Both the position numbers and the translations under genes were made by a program. The notes below the pieces were generated by a model. The model saw nothing but the letters and a program-made list of their open reading frames with translations. It had not been told where the DNA came from and ran no database searches. A stretch of 64,000 nucleotides of DNA, taken from Jiulongibacter sediminis (lineage in GTDB: Bacteria; Bacteroidota; Bacteroidia; Cytophagales; Spirosomataceae). The stretch lies in contig NZ_LGTQ01000015.1 in NCBI RefSeq assembly GCF_001306455.1, positions 1 to 64,000 on the forward strand, written 5' to 3'. Shown here piece after piece: positions 1 to 7,845 of this stretch (position 1 is the stretch's first letter; each line of letters starts with the position of its first letter).

Positions 1-134
1 GTTGAGGTCTTTTTGCGTTTAAAAGACTTTTGATCTTGTATTATATAGGATTCTTTATTATTGGAAAGTATAAATAATAGAATGCTTTCAAATAATGGCT
101 TAGAGTATTCAATTTTAGTGAAGCTAATAATATG

Positions 135-710
135 TTATACACCTAATTTCCCCTCATAAAACGTTGACCATTTTCCTCTTTTGAAGTAATTTATACGAAC
201 AGAATATTCAGATATAAGACAATCAAAAGAAATCGGGTCTTTCTGAAATATTGTCAAAAGTGTATCGAAACCTTTATTTTCTATTTTGGACTGTCCGATT
301 GTAATATGGGGAGTGCCATAGATTTTGAAATATGAACCACTTCCGGGTTGCTGTTTCAGACTAGACAATTGCTTGTATACATTATCGAGCTGTTCTGGGT
401 TCTTAATTATAGAATACATCGTCTTTGATTTCTTTGAAACAAAGGCATCTACTCCTGAGATCGTTATCGAAAATGGCTGACAACATGCTAATGTAGTGGA
501 AAGTTTCTTTGAACAACTAACCAACCTATCAGTTGTGACTTTCCAAGTCAGGAGAGTTATATGTGGCTTGGAGTGAGAAAATTCTTCATTGCCCAATAAG
601 TCACGGAATTCTTTCTTTTGGTCTTTGATGATAGATTCGGCCTCGGGTGGTAAAGTTAGAAAGAGTAAAATTTCACACTCTTCTTCTACTTTAAACATTT
701 CATTCATCAT
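135..710 (-). CDS. 2'-5' RNA ligase / 2H phosphoesterase family protein
   Basis: A 191-residue protein with the two HxT motifs that define the 2H phosphoesterase (LigT-like) superfamily: H50-I-T52 in 'KPHITLLTW' and H135-I-T137 in 'TPHITIGQ'. They lie about 85 residues apart, as expected for the two lobes of this fold. Family members cleave or form 2'-5' phosphodiester or cyclic phosphate bonds in RNA or nucleotides; the substrate here cannot be told. There is no signal peptide, so it is probably cytoplasmic. Met1, Met2 and Met5 are all possible starts. It is co-directional with the M16 peptidase upstream, 20 bases away, and may be transcribed with it. Family call firm, precise activity unknown. 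Confidence 0.8.
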   Translation of the reverse strand: MMNEMFKVEEECEILLFLTLPPEAESIIKDQKKEFRDLLGNEEFSHSKPHITLLTWKVTTDRLVSCSKKLSTTLACCQPFSITISGVDAFVSKKSKTMYSIIKNPEQLDNVYKQLSSLKQQPGSGSYFKIYGTPHITIGQSKIENKGFDTLLTIFQKDPISFDCLISEYSVRINYFKRGKWSTFYEGKLGV

Positions 711-730
711 TGAGACAAATTATAATAGAA

Positions 731-1963
731 TCAGTGAGGTTTATAGATAAGGCTACTAAACTCCTCTAAATTTAGAGTTTCTTGTGCCGTTTCAAGTAAA
801 TCGTTGGCTTCAATATTACTTAATTTCTCGAAAACGTATTCTAAAGTATCTATTCGATCAATATCCAATAAGCTCTTAGCCATCATCAGCATATAGCCTT
901 GATTACTTTCGTCCGACATGGCAAGTTGACCCATAAGTTGATCCTTAAGATTTTTGAGCTGAAGGCCTCCCAAAGGTTTCGTTTTGAGGAGCTCTATTTC
1001 TTTTTGAACCAAGTTGTGGGCTCTTTTGAGATTCTTTTTGTCGGTAGCGTAGTAAATTCCAGTATAACCAGTATCTGTTAGAGCTGTATAGCTGGCATCA
1101 ATTCCATAGACGAGTCCGTTTTTTTCTCTCAAGGCAACGTTTAGGCGGCTATTCATTCCTGGTCCGCCTAACAGATGAATCAATGTAAAATATGAAAACC
1201 GGTTTTCATGATGTAAGGAATAAGCCGGAAGCCCTATAGCCACATGTGCCTGACTGATGGGCTTTTTAAAGACAAGTTGCCTTGGCTGGTAATCTGGTGG
1301 CCCCAAACGTTCATGTTTCCGAGTGAGGTGAGGAACTTCTGAGAGATACTTTTCGGCCATTTTGATGGCCTTTTTTAAAGTAATATTTCCGACGACCGAA
1401 AAAATGATTTTCTCGGTATTGATATTTTCTTTGACAAATCTCTCCAGATCATCCCTATGAAAAGAATTGACTGTTTCACGGGTTCCCAGAATATTATAAC
1501 CTAAGGGGTGATTCGGGTAAATGAGTTCGTCAAATTCATCTTGAATGGCGTCTTCGGGGCTGTCAAGATACATTGACATTTCTTCCAGAATTACGCTACG
1601 TTCTTTCTCAACCTGTTTCTCAGGAAAAATCGAATTGAACGTGATATCGCTCAAAATATCGACTGCCTTATCAAAATGACTATCCAGCACAGAAGCATAA
1701 AAGCAAATTTTCTCCTTGGTAGTGTAGGCATTGAGTTCACCACCCACAGATTCCAGCCTGTTTATGATATGAAAAGCCTTACGTTTTTTAGTGCCCTTAA
1801 AAGCCATATGTTCCCAAAAATGGGCCAGACCGGTCTCGTTATTTTTCTCATCGCGGCTGCCGATATCAAGCATGATTCCGCAATGCACAATTTTGGTATG
1901 CGAAACCTGGCGGTGTGCCAGTCTGATTCCGTTTTTTAAGGTATAAACTTGATATTCAGCCAT
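731..1963 (-). CDS. M16 family zinc peptidase, catalytically complete
   Basis: A 410-residue pitrilysin/processing-peptidase-like enzyme. The inverted zinc motif HxxEH is present as H48-F-W-E51-H52, followed by 'MAFKGT' and a downstream glutamate-rich helix ('ERSVILEEM'). The C-terminal half keeps the arginine-tyrosine substrate-binding segment ('REKNGLVYGI'). I start at 'MAEYQVYTLKNG', because the longer frame adds 15 unlike residues and would run over the divergent promoter region. There is no export signal, so the enzyme is probably cytoplasmic. A second, inactive M16 protein is encoded about 10 kb away (11920-13194) and could be its partner. Confidence 0.9.
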   Translation of the reverse strand: MAEYQVYTLKNGIRLAHRQVSHTKIVHCGIMLDIGSRDEKNNETGLAHFWEHMAFKGTKKRKAFHIINRLESVGGELNAYTTKEKICFYASVLDSHFDKAVDILSDITFNSIFPEKQVEKERSVILEEMSMYLDSPEDAIQDEFDELIYPNHPLGYNILGTRETVNSFHRDDLERFVKENINTEKIIFSVVGNITLKKAIKMAEKYLSEVPHLTRKHERLGPPDYQPRQLVFKKPISQAHVAIGLPAYSLHHENRFSYFTLIHLLGGPGMNSRLNVALREKNGLVYGIDASYTALTDTGYTGIYYATDKKNLKRAHNLVQKEIELLKTKPLGGLQLKNLKDQLMGQLAMSDESNQGYMLMMAKSLLDIDRIDTLEYVFEKLSNIEANDLLETAQETLNLEEFSSLIYKPH

Positions 1964-1983
1964 AATCTGCTCGAAAGAGTCCG

Positions 1984-1991
1984 CAAAATTA
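1984..1991 (-). promoter_or_regulatory. Candidate -7 box for the M16 peptidase gene
   Basis: Read on the minus strand this is TAATTTTG, an exact match to the Bacteroidota -7 consensus TAnnTTTG, 20 bases upstream of the chosen start codon. A TTTG lies further upstream, but only 14 bases away, which is short for the -33 element. It sits in the 63-base gap between two divergent genes. Confidence 0.4.
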
Positions 1992-2026
1992 CGGATTATT
2001 GCAGTCAAATAATACTATTCACTTCA

Positions 2027-2854
2027 ATGTTGCTGATAGCCGATAGCGGTTCTACAAAAACCAAATGGATTCTTCAAAGTAAGGATCAGGTAATGGAGTA
2101 TATTGGCCCCGGGCTCAACCCATATTTTGTCACCGATGAGTTTATGTCTTCAGAACTTGAGAATGTTTGTGAGGCTTTAAAAGGACCAAAACCTGATTAC
2201 ATTGGTTTCTATGGAACGGGAGTAACAGATGAAGAGAAATCTTTTAGAATTCAACATTTGCTCAATACTCAATTTGGTTCAGAGAATATTACGGTCAAAT
2301 CAGATATCATTGGTGCCGGTCTCTCACTTCTTGGTATGGAAAAAGGAGTCGCCTGTATTCTTGGTACAGGGGCGGCTTCAGCCAGGTTTGAGCATGGAGA
2401 GATTATTGAACAACAGCCATCTTTAGGATTTTGGCTTGGAGATGAAGGTAGTGGGTCAGATTTAGGGAAAGAGCTGGTTAAGGCATATTTGCGAAGTGAT
2501 TTGGGTGAATTGCAGGTTGAGTTTGAGAAGGAATTTGGTGTCTTTGACCGCTATTCAGTTTTCGAGAAGCTAAATCAACCAAGACCTAACGCCTGGTTTG
2601 CTTCATTTACTCCTTTCCTAAAGCGATTTGAGCAAGAAAGAATCATGCAGGATATTCTTAATGATCGTTTTGATCTTTTTGTTTCAAAAAACCTGATGAA
2701 ATATAGTCTGGATGTTAGTCAGAAAATAGGGTTCATTGGTTCTGTTGCCTTTCATTTTCAGGAGACGCTAACCAAGGTTCTGAGGCAATACCTTGACAAT
2801 GAAGTTCTCTTTGAGAAAGATCCTATTCCCGGTCTTCTTCGTTTTCACTCCTGA
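2027..2854 (+). CDS. BadF/BadG/BcrA/BcrD ATPase family protein (N-acetylglucosamine kinase-like)
   Basis: A 275-residue actin-fold (ASKHA) kinase. The N-terminal phosphate-1 loop 'ADSGSTKTKW' and the mid-protein 'CILGTGAASARF' and 'WLGDEGSGSDLG' segments are typical of the BadF/BadG group, which includes N-acetylglucosamine kinases. The likely reaction is ATP-dependent phosphorylation of an amino sugar released during cell-wall recycling. I begin at 'MLLIADSGST', since the longer frame adds 26 non-homologous residues that overlap the divergent M16 gene. Length suits the family. Substrate is inferred. Confidence 0.8.
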   Translation: MLLIADSGSTKTKWILQSKDQVMEYIGPGLNPYFVTDEFMSSELENVCEALKGPKPDYIGFYGTGVTDEEKSFRIQHLLNTQFGSENITVKSDIIGAGLSLLGMEKGVACILGTGAASARFEHGEIIEQQPSLGFWLGDEGSGSDLGKELVKAYLRSDLGELQVEFEKEFGVFDRYSVFEKLNQPRPNAWFASFTPFLKRFEQERIMQDILNDRFDLFVSKNLMKYSLDVSQKIGFIGSVAFHFQETLTKVLRQYLDNEVLFEKDPIPGLLRFHS

Positions 2855-2911
2855 TTTTTTCCTGTGACATATGTTCAATAAGCCCCCAAACTTTATTGTT
2901 ATTATTGTAGC

Positions 2912-3169
2912 ATGAATTATCTGATTGAAAGTCTGAAACAACCATGGAGCGTCATGAGAGCGTTCAGATTGCTTTTCGGCTCATATGTAGTAGTCACCAG
3001 CATTATGGAGCAGCAATATTTGCTGGCTTTGATCGGTGGCTTCTTTGCTTATCAGGCTATTACGAATACAGGTTGCGGAGCTTGTGCAGCTCCACCGTCT
3101 TCAGAGACTTTGGACAGTGCAGAAGCCGAAACCTCTTTTGAGTTTGAAGAACTTAAAAAATCGAATTGA
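2912..3169 (+). CDS. Small DUF2892/YgaP-type membrane protein
   Basis: An 85-residue protein with one or two hydrophobic helices ('LLFGSYVVVTSI', 'YLLALIGGFFAYQAI') followed by a 'TGCGACA' cysteine cluster and an acidic tail. This resembles the DUF2892 membrane domain of E. coli YgaP, which there is fused to a rhodanese. Here a rhodanese gene follows 3 bases later, so the two halves appear as separate genes of one operon. The role is probably sulfur-transfer related, by association only. Confidence 0.65.
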   Translation: MNYLIESLKQPWSVMRAFRLLFGSYVVVTSIMEQQYLLALIGGFFAYQAITNTGCGACAAPPSSETLDSAEAETSFEFEELKKSN

Positions 3170-3172
3170 CCG

Positions 3173-3559
3173 ATGAAAAATCTTAAATATCTATCGTTCC
3201 TGCTTGTTCTCTCTGTTCTTTTTTCCTGCTCTCAGGAGGCAAGTTCACAGGTCAATAATCTGGCCTTGAATGACTTCGTAGAAACCTACAAAAACACTGA
3301 AAACGCTCAGCTACTGGATGTAAGAACACCCGGCGAGTGGAATGCAGGTAAGATTCAGTCTTCGGCTTTGATCAATTATAATGACCCGGCTTTTGCCAAG
3401 AACATTGAGAAACTGGATAAATCAAAGCCCGTTTTTGTCTACTGTGCCGTGGGTGGCCGAAGTGCAAGAGCTGCTCAGGTATTGAATAAGGCCGGATTCA
3501 AAGTGTATAATCTAACCGGTGCCGGCTACGGTCAGCTGGCTCAAAAAGGTCTGAAGTAA
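3173..3559 (+). CDS. Rhodanese-domain lipoprotein
   Basis: A 128-residue protein with a lipoprotein signal peptide: a hydrophobic stretch, then 'LFSCS' with lipidation cysteine C19. The mature part is a single rhodanese domain with the usual 'LLDVRTPGEW' segment and active-site loop starting at C91 ('CAVGGRSAR'). Rhodaneses carry a persulfide on this cysteine and transfer sulfane sulfur. Lipidation places it in the periplasm or at a membrane face. It follows the DUF2892 gene by 3 bases, and its stop codon overlaps the next start (TAATG), so translation is likely coupled. Confidence 0.9.
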   Translation: MKNLKYLSFLLVLSVLFSCSQEASSQVNNLALNDFVETYKNTENAQLLDVRTPGEWNAGKIQSSALINYNDPAFAKNIEKLDKSKPVFVYCAVGGRSARAAQVLNKAGFKVYNLTGAGYGQLAQKGLK

Positions 3560-3771
3560 TGCAGGAGAAGAAATGGTTGATGCCTTTAATGGTTTCATTG
3601 ACCCTTGGTCTGGCTCCTTTTATGCCTGAACCACACGTTTGGGGCAAGATAAAGTGGGTATTAGGCGGAGCAAATGGAATGCAGGTAATGGACTGGTTTG
3701 ATTTAGCGATGCATGGTGCTCCGTGGATATGGTTGATTATTACGGTCATTCAGTCTTTCAAAAAGAAATAA
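3559..3771 (+). CDS. Small conserved membrane protein of unknown function
   Basis: A 70-residue protein with two hydrophobic helices ('WLMPLMVSLTLGLAPF' and 'APWIWLIITVIQSF') separated by a short polar loop with 'GGANGMQVMDWFD'. I recall similar short Bacteroidota proteins sometimes labelled 'RND transporter', but nothing here shows a transport function. Its start overlaps the rhodanese stop by one base, so it belongs to the same operon. Confidence 0.6.
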   Translation: MQEKKWLMPLMVSLTLGLAPFMPEPHVWGKIKWVLGGANGMQVMDWFDLAMHGAPWIWLIITVIQSFKKK

Positions 3772-3789
3772 TCTTGTTTCTTTGAGGCC

Positions 3790-5247
3790 ATGCAGCCTCG
3801 CGTTTTCTACGAAATTTTTGTTCGCTCTTTTGCCGATTCTAACGGTGATGGAATTGGTGATCTGAAGGGTATTACCTCAAAACTAGATTACCTGGCGGAA
3901 CTTGGTATTGAGGGCCTTTGGCTTACGCCTATTTTTCATTCCCCGTCTTATCATAAATATGATGTTAAAGACTATTACCGTATTAACGGAAGTTATGGTA
4001 CCGCGGAAGACCTGGTGGTATTACTGGAAGCTGCTCATCAGCGAGGAATAAAGGTTATTCTTGATCTGGTTTTGAATCATACCAGCTCTTCGCATCATTG
4101 GTTTCAGGAAGCGGCCGCCAACCCTGCTTCAAAATATCGGGAATATTACTACTGGTTGACTCCAAAGGAAATTCAGGAAAAAGGAATTGAAGAAAGAAGG
4201 GCTACCGATGACAGTGGTGTCAAATTCCCCTGGCATTGGCCGAGGAAGCGTTCAAAAGAGAAATATTTCGGGATGTTCTGGAAAGAAATGCCTGATCTCA
4301 ATCTGAATTCAGAAGCTTTAAAAAATGAGCTTATAACCATTGCGAAATTTTGGCTGGCCAAAGGAGTTGACGGTTTCAGGTTGGATGCAGCCAAACATTT
4401 ATTTCCATTTTGGGAGCCTCAATCAAAAACGCTGGAGTTTTGGGCAACCTTCAAAAATGCATTAAAAGCGGATTTCCCTGAGGTTTATTTGGTGGGTGAA
4501 GTGTGGGATGCTCCGGAGGTGGTTGCTCCCTATTTTGAGTCTTTACAGGCCAATTTTAATATTGACCTAAGCTACGACTTAAAGACAATATTGAAAGAAG
4601 GTAAAGACACTATCGGTTTGATTTCAAAACTAAAACAGGCTCACCTGCAATACGAGGAAGTCAATCCCAACTTCATGGATTGTACTTTGCTTTCTAACCA
4701 TGATCAGGATAGAATTGCAAGTGTTCTAAAGGGAGACGAAAATAAGCTCAAAGTTGCCGCCAATTTGCTTTTCACCTTACCCGGACTGCCCTATCTCTAT
4801 TATGGAGAAGAATGGGGTTTGAAGGGCCTTAAACCCGATGAATACATTCGTGAGCCCATGCCTTGGGGAGATGGAAGTCAAACCCGTTGGATAGACCGAC
4901 GGCATAATAAAAGTTTTGACCTCAAAAAGGCTACTGCTGATCCCGATTCGATATTTCAGCAGTACAAGCGACTCATTGCCTTACGGAAAAGTATTCCGGC
5001 CCTGGGCCGATGCATCGGGTCTAATCTTGAGGAAGTTGAAAATGAAAACACAAACCTTTTGATTTTCAAACGGATACACGAAGCCGGCGATGTTTTGGTT
5101 GTTCAAAACCTCAGTGCAAAGCCATTTAAAGTGAATAAACTTCAGGGTTTTGATCATTTGATTTTTGAAACTGAGCAGGCTTCTGTTTTGGCTAATGCCT
5201 ATCATATTCCCGCGTATGGTTTGTTGATTGTGGGCAATCAATCGTAA
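3790..5247 (+). CDS. GH13 alpha-glucosidase / alpha-amylase family enzyme
   Basis: A 485-residue GH13 enzyme with all conserved regions: 'DLVLNHTS' (region I), 'DGFRLDAA' with nucleophile D199, 'VGEVWD' with acid/base E237, and 'LSNHDQDR' with transition-state stabiliser D305. It begins directly with the barrel ('YEIFVRSFADSNGDGIGD') and has no signal peptide, so it acts in the cytoplasm, probably on short alpha-glucans or maltooligosaccharides. The 'NGDGIGDLKGI' segment resembles the oligo-1,6-glucosidase/trehalose synthase group. It lies 18 bases after the small membrane protein gene and 24 before the molybdoenzyme gene. Confidence 0.92.
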   Translation: MQPRVFYEIFVRSFADSNGDGIGDLKGITSKLDYLAELGIEGLWLTPIFHSPSYHKYDVKDYYRINGSYGTAEDLVVLLEAAHQRGIKVILDLVLNHTSSSHHWFQEAAANPASKYREYYYWLTPKEIQEKGIEERRATDDSGVKFPWHWPRKRSKEKYFGMFWKEMPDLNLNSEALKNELITIAKFWLAKGVDGFRLDAAKHLFPFWEPQSKTLEFWATFKNALKADFPEVYLVGEVWDAPEVVAPYFESLQANFNIDLSYDLKTILKEGKDTIGLISKLKQAHLQYEEVNPNFMDCTLLSNHDQDRIASVLKGDENKLKVAANLLFTLPGLPYLYYGEEWGLKGLKPDEYIREPMPWGDGSQTRWIDRRHNKSFDLKKATADPDSIFQQYKRLIALRKSIPALGRCIGSNLEEVENENTNLLIFKRIHEAGDVLVVQNLSAKPFKVNKLQGFDHLIFETEQASVLANAYHIPAYGLLIVGNQS

Positions 5248-5271
5248 ATTGGTTGTCTAAAAAATTCATTT

Positions 5272-6498
5272 ATGTGGAACAGACGAGGTTTTTTGAAGAA
5301 ATCAGTTTTGAGTTCAATGGCAACGCTGTTAGGTGCTGAAATTGTTTTTGCGAAGAACCTTCCGCCCAAAACCTTACCTCTTGCTTTTCAGCCGGCAGAA
5401 GACATTTTGCCGGGCAAACACCCTGATCTGATTATTCTCAACAATCGCCCTTGGAATGTGGAAGCACCTCCGCATTTACTCAATGACGCTGTTACTCCGG
5501 GTGATAAAATGTTTATCCGAAATAACGGGATTCCGCCGGAAGGCGTGGATATAAATCAATGGACACTCACCATTGAAGGCGAAGCGGCCCTGAGTTCAAA
5601 AAGCTATACATTGAAAGAACTGAAGGAAAAGTTTGAGCATCATACCTATCAATTGTCACTGGAATGCGGCGGCAACGGTCGGGCTGGTTTTTACCCTCCG
5701 GCCTCCGGTAATCAATGGACTGAAGGGGCTGTAAGCTGTGGTGAGTGGACGGGCGTTCGATTGAAAGATGTTCTCATGGATGCCGGAATAGGGGAGAATG
5801 CGGTTTATATCGGGTATTATGGAAAAGATACCCATATCAGTGGAGATGCTTCGAAAAATCCGATATCACGTGGTGTACCAATTGAAAAGGCTTTAGAGGA
5901 TGAAAGTTTGATCGCCTGGTCGCTGAATGGCGAAGACATTCCGATCATGAATGGGTATCCTTTACGACTGGTTTTTGGTGGCTGGCCGGCGTCTTGTTCG
6001 GGAAAATGGCTGGAGAAAATCGTGATTCGTGATAAAGTGCATGATGGAGAAAAAATGACCGGAACGAGCTACAGAGTGCCTAAGTATCCGGTTCAGCCTG
6101 GCACAAAAGTACCTGAAGAGGATTTTGAGATCATTGAGAGTATGCCTGTGAAATCGCTGATTACTTCGCCAAAATCGGGTGCTATGCTGGCTTTAGGAAA
6201 AAACTTAGAAGTTAAAGGTCATGCCTGGGCCGGAGATTTGGAAGTGAGTAAATTGCAATTGTCCATTGACTTTGGAGCCACCTGGCATGAGGCCAATCTT
6301 GAGTCTCCCGTAAACCGATTGGCCTGGCAGCATTGGAACGCTGAATTGTCTTTCCCTAAAGAAGGCTATTACGAGATCTGGGCTAAGGCAACAGACAGTA
6401 AAGGAGTTTCTCAACCTATGGTTATTCCGGGCTGGAATCCGAAGGGTTATTTGAACAACGCCTGTCATAGAATCGCTGTGAAAATTACTGCCTCATGA
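5272..6498 (+). CDS. Sulfite-oxidase-family molybdopterin oxidoreductase, Tat-exported (SorA/SoxC-like)
   Basis: A 408-residue protein starting with a twin-arginine signal ('NRRGFLKK' before a hydrophobic stretch), so it should be exported folded with its cofactor. The oxidoreductase molybdopterin-binding domain contains 'LSLECGGNGR', with C132 as the expected molybdenum ligand. The C-terminal third ('IESMPVKSLITSPKSG' onwards) is a Mo-co dimerisation domain of Ig-like fold. Relatives oxidise sulfite to sulfate. The next gene, overlapping by 4 bases, encodes a single-haem cytochrome c, the usual electron acceptor in SorAB-type pairs. Sulfite as substrate is inferred. Confidence 0.9.
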   Translation: MWNRRGFLKKSVLSSMATLLGAEIVFAKNLPPKTLPLAFQPAEDILPGKHPDLIILNNRPWNVEAPPHLLNDAVTPGDKMFIRNNGIPPEGVDINQWTLTIEGEAALSSKSYTLKELKEKFEHHTYQLSLECGGNGRAGFYPPASGNQWTEGAVSCGEWTGVRLKDVLMDAGIGENAVYIGYYGKDTHISGDASKNPISRGVPIEKALEDESLIAWSLNGEDIPIMNGYPLRLVFGGWPASCSGKWLEKIVIRDKVHDGEKMTGTSYRVPKYPVQPGTKVPEEDFEIIESMPVKSLITSPKSGAMLALGKNLEVKGHAWAGDLEVSKLQLSIDFGATWHEANLESPVNRLAWQHWNAELSFPKEGYYEIWAKATDSKGVSQPMVIPGWNPKGYLNNACHRIAVKITAS

Positions 6499-6872
6499 AA
6501 AAGGGATTGAGCTTATTTTTTGCCATCGGTATTTGGCTATTTTCTCAATGTAAGACAGTCCAAAATTCCACAAATCAGAATGTTTCTGACGAAAAAGATC
6601 CTGAAAGTGGATTGATGCTTGATCAGAACCTTATGCTGGTCAAAAGTCAGTGTACGGCCTGTCACTCGGCGAAACTGATTACCATGAATCGTTTTACCCG
6701 AACGGGCTGGAAAGAGAAAATAGTCTGGATGCAGAAGACACAAAACCTATGGGATTTAGGTGAAAGCGAACCTGCTGTTTTAGATTACCTTGAAAAGTAT
6801 TATTCACCGGAGCCTCAGGCTTCACGGCGTAAGAATCTTGAGGATATCGAGTGGTATAAGCTTGAAGACTAA
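6495..6872 (+). CDS. Mono-haem cytochrome c lipoprotein
   Basis: A 125-residue protein with a lipoprotein signal ('WLFSQC', lipid cysteine C19) and one haem-binding motif C53-T-A-C56-H57. M64 is a possible second axial ligand, although it lies unusually close to the haem motif. The ATG overlaps the stop of the molybdoenzyme gene by 4 bases, which implies coupled translation and an electron-transfer partnership similar to SorB. The lipid anchor would hold the pair at the membrane. Its stop codon overlaps that of the convergent mutarotase gene (shared CTAA). Confidence 0.85.
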   Translation: MKKGLSLFFAIGIWLFSQCKTVQNSTNQNVSDEKDPESGLMLDQNLMLVKSQCTACHSAKLITMNRFTRTGWKEKIVWMQKTQNLWDLGESEPAVLDYLEKYYSPEPQASRRKNLEDIEWYKLED

Positions 6873-7198
6873 AGTTTAAAAATCTTTTCCATCAGCTGCC
6901 ACTTTTCTCCGGGCTTGGCTCCAGCCAAGGCTTGCTGATATTTCCACATGAGTTGCTCCCATTGCTGCACTTTTGGGTTGGCTTCATCCATTTTTGCTTT
7001 ACGCTCAAAAGAAAATGAATCCTCGGTTTCCATAATCATGAAAAGCCTGTTTGCTATGCGGTAGATTTCCATGTCCAGAATTCCGGATTCTTTGATTGAG
7101 GCTTCAATTTCGGGCCATATACTCCTGTGGTAATCTTCATACTCTGCGATTAAATCGGGGTCATCTTTGAGGTCAAGAGCGAGACAATACCTTTTCAT
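6869..7198 (-). CDS. L-rhamnose mutarotase (RhaM/DUF718) family protein
   Basis: A 109-residue dimeric alpha/beta-barrel type protein. It shows family features: an N-terminal 'CLALDLKDDPDLI', 'YEDYHRSIWPEI' with the catalytic-type histidine, and 'MEIYRIANRLFMIME'. Family members interconvert the anomers of L-rhamnose or L-fucose. No other deoxysugar catabolism genes are adjacent, so its substrate is unknown. It follows the precorrin-2 dehydrogenase gene by 7 bases in the same direction. Confidence 0.85.
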   Translation of the reverse strand: MKRYCLALDLKDDPDLIAEYEDYHRSIWPEIEASIKESGILDMEIYRIANRLFMIMETEDSFSFERKAKMDEANPKVQQWEQLMWKYQQALAGAKPGEKWQLMEKIFKL

Positions 7199-7205
7199 GT
7201 CGAAT

Positions 7206-7781
7206 TTAGTTTTTATCGTTTTTCATCACATTAGTAATTTCATTGAGCTTCTCAACCTTGTACTCAAAATCTCCTTTCAGTCTGTTACGAATGGATTGAA
7301 GATTGTCCAAAGTTTGCTGCAATGAATCAGGAAGTATTTCTTCCAGTATCTCACGGAAGCGTTTAGCAAAAGTGGGAGATTTACCGTTGGTGGAAATGGC
7401 AATTTTCAGATCTCCTTTTTTGACCGTAGAGCTCAAATAGAAATCACATAGCGAAGGTTTATCAGCTACGTTGACGAGAATATTGGCCTGGCGGCAATCT
7501 TTCTGGACCTGTTGGCTGACTTCCATCAGACCCGTTCCTACAATAACGAGGTTCTTACCATCGAGATGCTTTCTTTGATAGGGCTCAAAAAGTAATTCAA
7601 TTTTATGTTTTTGAGCCAACTGCTGAATTTCAGAGGATATGTCAGGAGCAACAAGCGTTATTTGGGTATCAGGCGAGTTTTTGAGAACAGCCTCCAGCTT
7701 TTCAAGACCAACATAACCTCCGCCAACAATCAGCAGTTGCATCTGCTCCAGTTTTAAGAAAACAGGGAATAAGTTATTCAT
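7206..7781 (-). CDS. Precorrin-2 dehydrogenase (siroheme synthase N-terminal domain, CysG-N/Met8-like)
   Basis: A 191-residue protein with a Rossmann NAD-binding loop at residues 20-25 ('GGGYVG') and the 'LSSTVKKGDLKIAISTNGKSPTFAKR' region (read as two shorter blocks) typical of CysG-N/Met8. It oxidises precorrin-2 to sirohydrochlorin with NAD+ in siroheme synthesis. The methyltransferase part of CysG is absent, so this is the stand-alone form. The nearby sulfite-oxidase-like gene suggests a wider sulfur-metabolism context, though siroheme is used by sulfite and nitrite reductases rather than oxidases. Confidence 0.9.
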   Translation of the reverse strand: MNNLFPVFLKLEQMQLLIVGGGYVGLEKLEAVLKNSPDTQITLVAPDISSEIQQLAQKHKIELLFEPYQRKHLDGKNLVIVGTGLMEVSQQVQKDCRQANILVNVADKPSLCDFYLSSTVKKGDLKIAISTNGKSPTFAKRFREILEEILPDSLQQTLDNLQSIRNRLKGDFEYKVEKLNEITNVMKNDKN

Positions 7782-7795
7782 AGGGTAAAGGTCAT

Positions 7796-7826
7796 AAAAA
7801 AAGGGACACCAACGGTGTCCCTTTTT
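7796..7826 (-). terminator. Rho-independent terminator downstream of ppiD
   Basis: An 8-base GC-rich stem (7803-7810 with 7814-7821), loop AAC, flanked by A-run and T-run on the two sides, so it can act in both directions. It lies between the ppiD-like gene, which reads toward it, and the start of the precorrin-2 dehydrogenase gene. Confidence 0.8.
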
Positions 7827-7845
7827 GATTATAAGAAAGTTCTTC

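Noticed and set aside
1-134. A possible gene end or RNA at the left edge
   Set aside because: AT-rich sequence without a frame, cloverleaf or terminator that I could support.
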